A DNA stretch of 10,491 nucleotides from Chloroflexota bacterium (lineage in GTDB: Bacteria > Chloroflexota > Anaerolineae > Caldilineales > Caldilineaceae): contig QEUW01000273.1 in assembly GCA_003577005.1 (NCBI GenBank), positions 1 through 10,491 of the forward strand, written 5' to 3'. Below the pieces are notes generated by a model. That model did no database searches. It was given only the letters and a program-made list of their open reading frames with translations, and was not told the origin of the DNA. Of the stretch, positions 1-6,295 are shown one piece after another. A program made the translations under genes and the position numbers. Positions within the stretch are counted from its first letter, which is position 1. Each line of letters begins with the position of its first letter.

Positions 1-2613
1 GAGCGCAGCCGCCCACACGCGCCACCACGCGGCCTGCCGGGTGGCCGCATCGCCCAGCACCTCGGCGTGGAACTCCATCGGGAACGCGATCTTATCGATA
101 CGCTCGTCGATCGCCGCCGCCACCGCGCCGAACCGGCGACCCTGCACACTCACGTCGACGTCCACAAAACGCGAGACGGCGTCGCGCCGGATGATGACCG
201 GCGTCGGCACGATGCGCACATCGGCCAGATCGTCCAGCCGCACCAACCCAAGAGGGGTCTCGATCGGCAGCCCGCGGATGTCGCTCAGGCTGTTGCGGAT
301 CTCGGGCACGCCCCACACGACTACCTCAAACACCTTCTGCTCCTCAAACAAGGTGCCAACCTGAAGCCCCGACAAGAGAGTAGTCGCCTGGCGGCGCACA
401 TCGCCCGGGATCACCCGATGACGTTCGGCGGCGGCGAGATCGACCTCGATCTCCAGTTGCGGCTCCTCCGCCTGCGCCTCCGTGCGCGCTTCGACCACGC
501 CGTCGATCTCGGCAACGGCCTGCCGCACCTCCTGCGCCTTGTCGCGCAGAACGGCCAAGTCATGGCCGTAGATGCGCACGGTGATGTCATGATCGGGGCT
601 GGTCAGCGTCTGGCCCAGCCGCTCCGGCTGATAGGTCTGCACTATGGCCGACAGCCCAGGATAGCCGCTGATCGCCGCGCGGATCGCGGCGACCGTCTGA
701 TCATAGTCGGCGGCAGGATCAAGGCTCGCCCAAAGCTCGCCGGAGTTGATCCCAACCACCTGGTCGCCGGTCTCGGCGCGCCCCACATGCGAGCCAACAT
801 TGCGGACACCCGCAATCGAACGCAGTTCGCGGCTGACCTGTACTTCCATGCGAGCCATCTCAAGCCGCGAGGTGCCGGGTGCGCCTTCCAACTGGATCAA
901 CAGGTCGGTTTGTTTGAAGGCCGGCAGCAGCGAGCGTTCGAGAAAAGGCAGCGCCGCCAGCCCAATCAGGATGATGGCGGCGGCAGCCACCAGCGTCGCA
1001 GTTGAAGCGCCGACGGTGCGCGCCAGCAGCCCTCGATAGACACGCTGCAGCCCTGGGATCACCGGGGAGACGCGGCCTGGGCGCGACGACCCGCCCAGCA
1101 GGAGCATACTCAGCACCGGCGTCACCAGCATGGCCGTCGCCAGAGAGGCCAATACCGCCAGCAAATAGGTGACGGCCAAGGGCCGGAAAAATGCGCCCGC
1201 CAAGTCTTGCAGGAACAAGATGGGCGTCACCGCCAGCACCAGGATCAACGTCGCAAAGGCGACCGGGCTGCGCATCTCGAGCGCCGCGCTCAGGATGATC
1301 GCCGTGGCGGCCTGGTCGCTCCCTTCCTGGCGATGCTGGCGCAGACGCCGGGTGATGTTTTCGACGTCGATCATGGCATCGTCAATCACCGCACCCAGCG
1401 CCATCGCCAACCCTGCCAGCACCATCGCATTGAAGGTGGCCCCCCGCAGATAGAGCACAAACGTGGCGACGACCAGCGACAACGGGATAGCCACAAAACC
1501 GATCAACGCGCTGCGCCAGTCCCATTGGAAGAGCAGGAGCAGCAGCAGTACAAGCAGAGCGCCGATCAACAGCGATCGGCTGACATTGGCCCTGGCGCTC
1601 TCGATGTAGTTCGCCGGGCGGAAAACGGTGGTGTCTATTTCGATGCCCGTCAGCCCGGGCCGCATGGCGTCGAGCGCTTCTTCCACGCCGCGCGTCACGG
1701 CTTCGGTGCTGGCCCCAGGGAACTTCTCGATCACGAGCAGATAGCCAGGACGGTCATCCAGCGTGGCATCGCCGATCAGCGGCTGATGCTCTTCCACGAC
1801 GTTGGTCACATCCCCCAAGAGCAGCCCGTCCGTGTCGACGACAGCCACCTTAGCGAGTTCTTCCGGCGACGAGATCGGCAGCAGATGGCGGATGCTCAAA
1901 CGCTGCGTCGGGGTGTCGATCCAGCCCGCTGTGCCTGGCGTCGAGGCCTCCAAATAACTGAGGGGCGACACCCACAGCGCCTCGCCGGCGGTTTTGATGA
2001 TCTGCGCCAGGGTCACGCCATTGTCGTGCAGCCGTTCGGGGTCGACCTGCATCTGTAGCTGCCGCTCGCGCTGGCCCCAGACGGCCACATTGGCCACGCC
2101 GGGCACACCCATTAGGCGGGGTTTGATATTCCAACGGACCAGAACCCCCATCTCGATCAGGGAGAGTTCCTCGGAAGAAAGCCCCACCATCATGGCGCGG
2201 CTGCTGGCCGACAGCGGCTGCAGCATGACGGGCGGTTTGGAGACGTTGGGCAAGGCATAGGCCTGGGTCAGCCGCTCCTGTACCATCTGCCGTGCCCGAA
2301 TGGGGTCGGTCCCCGGCTCAAAAACCATGAGGATCGACGACATCCCAGCCACCGATTCGGAGTAGATTTGGTCCAGCCACGCCACCCCGTTGAGCAGGTC
2401 GGCTTCGGTGGGCACGGTGATCAACGACTCCACTTCGGCAGCCGAAAGCCCCAGCGCTTCGGTCTGGACCTCGACCAGCGGTGGGTTGAACTCAGGAAAG
2501 ACATCTACGGGCATCTTACGCAACTGCGTGATCCCATAGACCAAGATCGCCGCCGCAGCCACGACGACCAGCAAGCTCAGCCGCAGACTTGATCCGACAA
2601 TCCAACGTATCAT
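1..2613 (-). CDS. RND efflux permease, heavy-metal-efflux (CusA/CzcA-like) type, C-terminus outside window
   Basis: Inner-membrane proton-driven efflux pump subunit. The frame is open from an ATG at 2613 to the window edge (871 residues); family members run about 1,020-1,050, so roughly the last 150-200 residues (TM8-12) are missing. The start is supported by a GAGGAGGGG Shine-Dalgarno about 4 nt upstream. Visible order: TM1 (about 8-27), then a periplasmic porter domain opening with MPVDVFPEF, the typical RND 'lPvd-fPe' motif; TM2 onward from about residue 349 ([15 protein letters not shown]); the TM4 segment [13 protein letters not shown] with Asp411-Asp412 at the proton-relay position; TM5-6 at about 448-500; TM7 near 538-557; then the second periplasmic half. 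The N-terminal porter sequence ([37 protein letters not shown]) reads as HME rather than the drug-efflux HAE1 type. The substrate cannot be told from sequence. No membrane-fusion protein gene lies immediately upstream, which is unusual; it may be downstream, outside the window. Confidence 0.9.
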   Translation of the reverse strand, partial: MIRWIVGSSLRLSLLVVVAAAAILVYGITQLRKMPVDVFPEFNPPLVEVQTEALGLSAAEVESLITVPTEADLLNGVAWLDQIYSESVAGMSSILMVFEPGTDPIRARQMVQERLTQAYALPNVSKPPVMLQPLSASSRAMMVGLSSEELSLIEMGVLVRWNIKPRLMGVPGVANVAVWGQRERQLQMQVDPERLHDNGVTLAQIIKTAGEALWVSPLSYLEASTPGTAGWIDTPTQRLSIRHLLPISSPEELAKVAVVDTDGLLLGDVTNVVEEHQPLIGDATLDDRPGYLLVIEKFPGASTEAVTRGVEEALDAMRPGLTGIEIDTTVFRPANYIESARANVSRSLLIGALLVLLLLLLFQWDWRSALIGFVAIPLSLVVATFVLYLRGATFNAMVLAGLAMALGAVIDDAMIDVENITRRLRQHRQEGSDQAATAIILSAALEMRSPVAFATLILVLAVTPILFLQDLAGAFFRPLAVTYLLAVLASLATAMLVTPVLSMLLLGGSSRPGRVSPVIPGLQRVYRGLLARTVGASTATLVAAAAIILIGLAALPFLERSLLPAFKQTDLLIQLEGAPGTSRLEMARMEVQVSRELRSIAGVRNVGSHVGRAETGDQVVGINSGELWASLDPAADYDQTVAAIRAAISGYPGLSAIVQTYQPERLGQTLTSPDHDITVRIYGHDLAVLRDKAQEVRQAVAEIDGVVEARTEAQAEEPQLEIEVDLAAAERHRVIPGDVRRQATTLLSGLQVGTLFEEQKVFEVVVWGVPEIRNSLSDIRGLPIETPLGLVRLDDLADVRIVPTPVIIRRDAVSRFVDVDVSVQGRRFGAVAAAIDERIDKIAFPMEFHAEVLGDAATRQAAWWRVWAAAL

Positions 2614-2625
2614 AGCCCCTCCTCA

Positions 2626-2655
2626 CTCAGTCACTCGGCGCTCAGTCACTCGGCG
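2626..2655. repeat. Perfect 15-bp tandem duplication
   Basis: CTCAGTCACTCGGCG occurs twice back to back (2626-2640 and 2641-2655). It lies 12 bases upstream of the efflux-pump start codon, just outside its Shine-Dalgarno, so it is in the untranslated leader. It may be a replication-slippage duplication. Copy-number change here would alter leader length but not the coding frame. Confidence 0.9.
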
Positions 2656-2701
2656 CACACAGCCGCCGTCGCTCACGCCTCCAGCAGCCCAAAAAGTCTG
2701 T

Positions 2702-2730
2702 TTGACAAAGTCCTGCGCTTGTGCCAGAAT
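2702..2730 (+). promoter_or_regulatory. Plus-strand sigma70-like promoter candidate
   Basis: TTGACA (2702-2707) is followed after exactly 17 bases by CAGAAT (2725-2730). The -35 is a perfect consensus match and the -10 matches at 4 of 6 positions. It would start transcription near 2737, away from the efflux pump and into the non-coding region, where no plus-strand gene is convincing. It could be a chance match or the promoter of a small RNA. Confidence 0.35.
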
Positions 2731-2800
2731 GCAAGCGGCATGAAAAGGCCAAGCACCCATGCCAACAGCGGTTTACAGTGGTACACAGCCCCGCAGCCCC

Positions 2801-2816
2801 CTTGCTGCACAGCAAG
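2801..2816. repeat. Short palindrome/hairpin
   Basis: CTTGCTGCACAGCAAG is self-complementary except for its central two bases. As RNA it would give a 6-bp stem with a 4-base loop. It lies about 65 bases downstream of the plus-strand promoter candidate. Function unknown. Confidence 0.6.
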
Positions 2817-2886
2817 AGCGGAGGCTCAACCACGCAAATGGCTGTTTGGATGTGCGATGGCGTTTACCATGCCGGACCGTACGGAG

Positions 2887-2927
2887 AAGTGTCCACGTAA
2901 CCTTTGGCGAGGAGCGCGTGGACATTT
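2887..2927 (+). repeat. Inverted repeat with 8-11-bp arms
   Basis: TGTCCACG (2890-2897) pairs with CGTGGACA (2917-2924) around a 19-base loop. The stem extends by one G-U and two A-U pairs to about 2887-2927. On the plus strand the 3' arm runs into ATTTCTC, a weak U-rich tail. It could end a short plus-strand transcript from the promoter candidate near 2702 or bind a regulator; neither is shown. Confidence 0.55.
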
Positions 2928-3080
2928 CTCATTGGGGGCTGGTCGCTCGCAAGTCTACATCTCCTCCCGCCTGTTCATCCTTTTCTCCCACCTCGATTGT
3001 CCCTCAACGACAAGCGGGCGCATATAAGTTATCAGACACAGAAAAACTGTTAAGCGTTTCGGCAGCTTAAGAACTTAGAG

Positions 3081-3111
3081 TGGCGGGGCAAAATCTTTGC
3101 CACTTCCGCCA
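3081..3111. repeat. Two-tier inverted repeat
   Basis: Outer arms TGGCGG (3081-3086) and CCGCCA (3106-3111) enclose perfect inner arms GGCAAA (3087-3092) and TTTGCC (3096-3101) with a 3-base loop and a 4-base bulge (ACTT) on one side. The stem is stable but has no T-run on either strand, so a regulatory hairpin or protein-binding site is more likely than an intrinsic terminator. Confidence 0.6.
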
Positions 3112-3401
3112 GGGCTGTAGATTGATAGTTCCGAACCGAGACCGGCCGCGATGAGAGGTGAATTGAAGCGAACTCAAGAACAGTGTGCAGGCCTGGCAGT
3201 TAGCCAAGCGGCGATAAGCCGCACATCGTTCCTGAGATCAGTTATGCCGGCCTGGCCGCCAATGCAAGCCGGCAGGTTTGGCAGCGTTTGCGAAGTCCGC
3301 TAACGGAATGACAGGGTGAGAGATAACGCGCAGAGATTGACACTGGGGCCGAACGCGCTTGTCAGTTCGGCGGAGTATGGACGACAGGCCCGAAATCCAC
3401 C

Positions 3402-3422
3402 TGTAGCCACTACAAAGTGTAG
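3402..3422. promoter_or_regulatory. Alternating TGTAG/CTACA/TGTAG operator-like array over the -10
   Basis: TGTAG (3402-3406), CTACA (3410-3414) and TGTAG (3418-3422) alternate in orientation with 3-base gaps, a constant 8-base period. This forms two overlapping inverted repeats that cover the -10 box and the predicted start site of the minus-strand promoter. The TACA/TGTA core recalls BlaI/CopY-type operators, but those normally have a 2-base gap, so the regulator is not assigned. Confidence 0.5.
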
Positions 3423-3444
3423 CGGATTTATCTCGACAAGTCAA
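3416..3444 (-). promoter_or_regulatory. Strong minus-strand promoter
   Basis: Read on the minus strand, TTGACT (3444-3439) and TACACT (3421-3416) are separated by exactly 17 bases; each hexamer differs from the sigma70 consensus at one or two positions. Transcription would begin near 3409 and run toward the efflux-pump gene, whose start lies about 800 bases downstream. That makes either a very long leader or a promoter for an unrecognised RNA. It is the clearest promoter upstream of the pump and lies just past the 3' end of the sugar operon. Confidence 0.6.
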
Positions 3445-3455
3445 CAGATTTGTCG
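3434..3455. promoter_or_regulatory. Inverted repeat over the -35 region
   Basis: CGACAA (3434-3439) and TTGTCG (3450-3455) form an inverted repeat with a 10-base gap that brackets the -35 hexamer of the minus-strand promoter. Its GACA/TGTC half-sites resemble those of the neighbouring site at 3474-3501, suggesting one regulator could bind both. This is inference from symmetry only. Confidence 0.4.
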
Positions 3456-3473
3456 ATGACTTTTTCAACGATC

Positions 3474-3501
3474 TGACAGATATTTTCTGTCATTTTGACA
3501 G
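3474..3501. promoter_or_regulatory. TGACAG/CTGTCA/TGACAG half-site cluster
   Basis: TGACAG (3474-3479), CTGTCA (3487-3492) and TGACAG (3496-3501) alternate. The first pair makes a 7-bp-arm inverted repeat, TGACAGATATTTTCTGTCA, and the second pair a 6-bp-arm repeat with a 3-base gap. It lies 30-57 bases upstream of the -35 box of the minus-strand promoter, a usual place for an activator or upstream repressor site. It is also within 65 bases of the sugar-operon stop codon, but no T-run supports a terminator role. Confidence 0.5.
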
Positions 3502-3536
3502 GTGAGCATCTTGCCCCAACTTGGACGCACGCGCCC

Positions 3537-4331
3537 TCATCGGCCAGCCGACCCGCCCAGCGCGTCCAGGGGAAAAGGCATATTCTCCGGCCAGGTGTCC
3601 TGGGGTTCATAGCCGAGCAGACGGCGCGCCGGTTCGAGATCCATATGCGGAACCCCTTGGGCCTGGCTGCCGGCAAAGACAACCAGCGACTCGCCCGGCG
3701 CAGGCACTTCCGCCTCCACACAACACTCAAAAAAGCGCTGCGCATCGGCGTAGCTCAGATAGATATTTTGCCCATAGGCGCTGCGTGCAATCGCCTGCGC
3801 CTGCTGTAAACTGCGCGGCAGCCAGCCGATGCGCACATGGATCACCCCAATCGCATAGAGCGCCGCGTACATGTCGCCCATCACCTCCCCCCAACTCTTG
3901 GTCAGGGCATAGAGGTTGCGCGGCCGCATCCCCTCATCGGTGCGGATCGTGCGCTCCCCGCGGCCAAGCCCCTCGACAACCTGAACGCTGCTCGCCAGGA
4001 TCAGCCGCCGCACACCGAATTCGCGCGCCGCCTCACAGATATAGTAGGGGCTGATCACATTGGGGCGCAGCAGCGTTTCGACCAGATCCCCGTTGTTGAT
4101 ATAGGCGGCCAGGTGGATGATGGTATCCATGCCCTCCGCCGCGCCATAGACAACAGACTTGTCGGCCAGGTCCCCTTGGATCGCATCGGGCACATTGGGC
4201 GTGGGCCGCAGATCGACCCCTCGTACCGTGTGGCCGCGCGCCAGCAGCCGTTGGCAGACAGCATTGCCAATCGCCCCGGCAGAGCCGGTGACCAGCACGC
4301 GCTGGGGCGCGTGCGCCGGTGTGAGCTTCAT
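3537..4331 (-). CDS. NAD-dependent epimerase/dehydrogenase, uronate-dehydrogenase-like SDR
   Basis: Extended-type short-chain dehydrogenase of 264 residues, cytoplasmic. The Rossmann start is clear: RVLVTGSAGAIG gives the TGxxGxxG nucleotide motif at 15-22, and Asp40 after the second strand favours NAD over NADP. The catalytic set is present: Ser114/Ser115 in ILASSVQVVEG and Tyr141-x-x-x-Lys145 (YALTK). The length, the RIGW segment near 168-170 and the tail with YADAQRFFECCVEAE resemble uronate dehydrogenase (about 265 residues), which oxidises galacturonate or glucuronate to the aldarolactone. That is a resemblance from memory, not a search. It is the last gene of the sugar-transport operon, 39 bases after the second permease, so it probably acts on the imported sugar or a derivative. 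The start ATG at 4331 has only a weak AAGAG upstream. It could instead be a sugar epimerase/dehydratase of another specificity. Confidence 0.85.
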   Translation of the reverse strand: MKLTPAHAPQRVLVTGSAGAIGNAVCQRLLARGHTVRGVDLRPTPNVPDAIQGDLADKSVVYGAAEGMDTIIHLAAYINNGDLVETLLRPNVISPYYICEAAREFGVRRLILASSVQVVEGLGRGERTIRTDEGMRPRNLYALTKSWGEVMGDMYAALYAIGVIHVRIGWLPRSLQQAQAIARSAYGQNIYLSYADAQRFFECCVEAEVPAPGESLVVFAGSQAQGVPHMDLEPARRLLGYEPQDTWPENMPFPLDALGGSAGR

Positions 4332-4370
4332 ATACGTCTATGCTCTTTCTACGCTTTGTCTGGGGTTGGG

Positions 4371-5237
4371 TTATTCACGCAACGCGCCCCCCAGGATGTC
4401 ACCCTGGAAGTAGCGTTGGAGTAAAAAGAAGATGAGCAGGGTCGGGATGGTCGCCAAGAACGAGGCAGCAAAGATCACCGCGTAGTCGACATGCAGCGGG
4501 AAGCGTGAACGCAGCAGCATCAACGCCAGCGGCAGCGTATACAGTTCTTTGGTGCGGATGATGAGCACCGGCCAAAACAGGTCATTCCAGTTGGCAAAGA
4601 AGGTGAAGATCGCCAGCGTGACCAGCGGCGGCGCCGACATCGGCAGCGCCAACTGCCAGAACAGCCGCATATCGCCTGCACCGTCCATGCGCGCCGCGTC
4701 CAGCAGTTCGTCGGGGATCCCCAGCATATATTGGCGCATCAGAAAGACGCCAAAGGCGCTCGCCAACCCAGGAATGATCAAGGCCTGATAGGTATTCACC
4801 CAACCGATCTTCACGATCACCATAAAGACCGGGATCAAGGTCACGATCCCAGGGATCATCATCGTCGCCAGCAAAAAGCCAAAGAGCCAGCCGCGGCCAG
4901 GGAAGTCATACTTGGCAAAGGCAAAGCCGCCCATCGCCGAAAAGAGCAGCGTAAACAGCGTCCTGACCACCGTAATCAGGCTGGAGTTGAGAAACCCGGT
5001 CGAAAAATTGGTTGCCCGGAACACCTCGACATAGTTCTGCCAGACAGGCTCGCTGACAAACCACTGCGGCGGCAGCGTAAAGATCTGCCCTGGCCCCTTC
5101 AGGCTGCTGACCACCATCCAATAGAGCGGAAAGATCGAGATCGCCACGCCCACCAGCAAGAACAGGTGGAGCACAACGCTCTGAAGGATACGCACTTGGC
5201 GTCTGCGGGAGGCGGTCATTGGCGTCGAAGCAGTCAT
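4371..5237 (-). CDS. Carbohydrate ABC transporter permease (CUT1, MalG/UgpE type)
   Basis: Second inner-membrane permease of a sugar importer, 288 residues with about six membrane helices. A first helix (VVLHLFLLVGVAISIFPLYW) is followed by a long external loop and NSSLITVVRTLF, typical of MalG-like proteins. The EAA loop that docks the ATPase is at about 178-201 (LLDAARMDGAGDMRLFWQLA then LPMSAP). The frame stays open upstream to 5669, but that extension is out-of-frame translation of the preceding permease. I chose the ATG at 5237 because its ATGA overlaps the upstream stop, a sign of translational coupling; a second ATG at 5219 is possible. It pairs with the neighbouring permease as the membrane heterodimer. 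The ATP-binding subunit is not in the window. Confidence 0.93.
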   Translation of the reverse strand: MTASTPMTASRRRQVRILQSVVLHLFLLVGVAISIFPLYWMVVSSLKGPGQIFTLPPQWFVSEPVWQNYVEVFRATNFSTGFLNSSLITVVRTLFTLLFSAMGGFAFAKYDFPGRGWLFGFLLATMMIPGIVTLIPVFMVIVKIGWVNTYQALIIPGLASAFGVFLMRQYMLGIPDELLDAARMDGAGDMRLFWQLALPMSAPPLVTLAIFTFFANWNDLFWPVLIIRTKELYTLPLALMLLRSRFPLHVDYAVIFAASFLATIPTLLIFFLLQRYFQGDILGGALRE

Positions 5238-6169
5238 TCGCGCCACCCCTTCGACCCATAGCGGAACTGTGCCAGCGAAAAGACAAAGATCATCACAAAA
5301 ACCACATAGCCCATAGCCGCACCATAGCCCAACCGATAGCTGACGAAGGTCTTCTGATAAAGATAATAAAGGATGGTGTAGGTCGAATAGCCCGGCCCGC
5401 CGCTGGTGAGCAGAAATGGTTCGGCAAAACGCTGGAACCCGGCGGTCGTGGTGATGATGGCCGAAAAGATGATGATGGGCCGCAGCAGCGGCAGGGTGAT
5501 GCGCCAGAAGGATTGGACCTGGTTGGCGCCGTCGACCATGGCTGCCTCCAGCAGATCTTGGGGAATGGTCTGGAGCGCGGCCAGGAAGATGACCATATGA
5601 TACCCCTGCGACCACCACCCCGACAGCAGGACAAACGAGACCTTGGCCCAAAAAGGATCCTGGAGCCACGCGATGCTGTCCAGCCCGAACGCGTTTAGCG
5701 CATAGTTCACCATGCCCGTGTCGCGGTCAAAGAGATAACGGAAGATGATGGCGACCACCACCGCCGAAGTCACTTCAGGCACATAGAAGCCTGTGCGAAA
5801 CAGCCCGCGCCCGCGCACCAATTTGCTGTTCAACGCTACGGCCAGCAGCAGGGGCAGCCCCACCTTGAGCGGAAAGTCGAAAAGCAAAAGCAGCAGCGTA
5901 TTGCGGATCGATAGCCAGAACAACTCGTCCTGGAACAGCTCCGTGTAGTTGCCCGCCCCGCGAAACTTCATCGCCGTCAGTCCATCCCAGTGGTGAAAAC
6001 TGAGATAGAGCGAGAACAGCAGCCCGAATAGGCCAAAGATCGAATAGAGGATAAAGAAAGGCGAGATGAAGACATACGCCATCCAGTTCTTGCGGATGCG
6101 CTGCCAAAGTCCCGCCTTGGCCTCACGGCGGACCGGGTAGCGCCGGTCAAGCGCGGATACGTTGTTCAT
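5234..6169 (-). CDS. Carbohydrate ABC transporter permease (CUT1, MalF/UgpA type)
   Basis: First inner-membrane permease of the sugar importer, 311 residues from the ATG at 6169. It has a short charged N-terminus, a first helix near 30-58 (AYVFISPFFILYSIFGLFGL), and the external NYTELFQDELFWLSIRNTL segment common to MalF/UgpA-like proteins. The EAA motif is at about 208-231 (EAAMVDGANQVQSFWRITLP then LLRP), and the tail contains TSGGPGYSTYTILYYLYQ, a usual MalF/UgpA signature. The frame is open to 6223, but the ATG at 6169 has GGAG about 9 bases upstream and gives the normal family start. It ends in a 4-base ATGA overlap with the second permease. It follows the binding-protein gene after 126 bases containing a nested palindrome. 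Confidence 0.93.
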   Translation of the reverse strand: MNNVSALDRRYPVRREAKAGLWQRIRKNWMAYVFISPFFILYSIFGLFGLLFSLYLSFHHWDGLTAMKFRGAGNYTELFQDELFWLSIRNTLLLLLFDFPLKVGLPLLLAVALNSKLVRGRGLFRTGFYVPEVTSAVVVAIIFRYLFDRDTGMVNYALNAFGLDSIAWLQDPFWAKVSFVLLSGWWSQGYHMVIFLAALQTIPQDLLEAAMVDGANQVQSFWRITLPLLRPIIIFSAIITTTAGFQRFAEPFLLTSGGPGYSTYTILYYLYQKTFVSYRLGYGAAMGYVVFVMIFVFSLAQFRYGSKGWRE

Positions 6170-6223
6170 ACCCTGTCTCCACAACATAAAGGAATTTCGG
6201 ACACAGGCCGGCTCGCCCGCCAA

Positions 6224-6276
6224 GGGGGCAGCGACGCTGCCAGGACAGTACTGTTGCCGGCAACTGCCGCTGCCCC
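6224..6276 (-). repeat. Nested palindromes between binding-protein and permease genes
   Basis: Outer perfect 9-bp arms GGGGCAGCG (6225-6233) and CGCTGCCCC (6268-6276) enclose three more palindromes: GGCAGCG-A-CGCTGCC (6227-6241), ACAGTACTGT (6245-6254) and TTGCCGGCAA (6254-6263). GGCAGCG can pair either with the adjacent CGCTGCC or with the distal copy, so two exclusive folds exist. It lies 19-71 bases past the binding-protein stop and before the permease start, with no T-run. This is the position where sugar operons often carry a stabilising or attenuating hairpin that keeps binding protein in excess of permeases. That role is inferred. Confidence 0.75.
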
Positions 6277-6295
6277 GCGATCCCTGAATCTAAAA

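Larger units (their letters stand above)
2614..3536. other. 0.9-kb intergenic region without a convincing gene
   Basis: This lies between the efflux-pump start and the end of the sugar operon. Open frames of 60-105 codons exist on both strands (for example plus 2719-3027 and 2759-3070, minus 3238-3468). None shows a recognisable domain or a good ribosome binding site, and the minus 3238-3468 frame begins upstream of the best promoter, so I do not call them. What the stretch does hold is regulatory-looking: a tandem duplication next to the pump gene, a plus-strand promoter-like sequence near 2702, hairpins near 2801, 2887 and 3081, and a minus-strand promoter at 3416-3444 surrounded by inverted half-sites. 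Confidence 0.7.

Noticed and set aside
67..2058. Long plus-strand open frames (67-1005, 1207-2058)
   Set aside because: They are antisense to the efflux-pump frame, which has clear membrane helices and RND motifs; the plus-strand translations are Arg/His/Gln-rich and domain-free.
2719..3070. Plus-strand open frames of about 100 codons
   Set aside because: They overlap each other in two frames, have no recognised domain or ribosome site, and contain the hairpins described for the region.
3402..3422. BlaI/CopY-type operator
   Set aside because: The TACA/TGTA core matches, but the gap is three bases rather than two and no such regulator is nearby, so the family is left unassigned.
3238..3468. 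Minus-strand 76-codon open frame
   Set aside because: It begins upstream of and runs through the strong minus-strand promoter, so that promoter could not transcribe its start; composition is unremarkable.
3474..3501. Intrinsic terminator for the sugar operon
   Set aside because: The palindrome is AT-rich and lacks a U-run in the operon's direction of transcription; an operator reading fits better.
5238..5669. N-terminal extension of the second permease to an ATG at 5669
   Set aside because: It is a shifted reading of the first permease gene, with low-complexity Ala/His sequence; the ATGA overlap at 5234-5237 gives the natural start.
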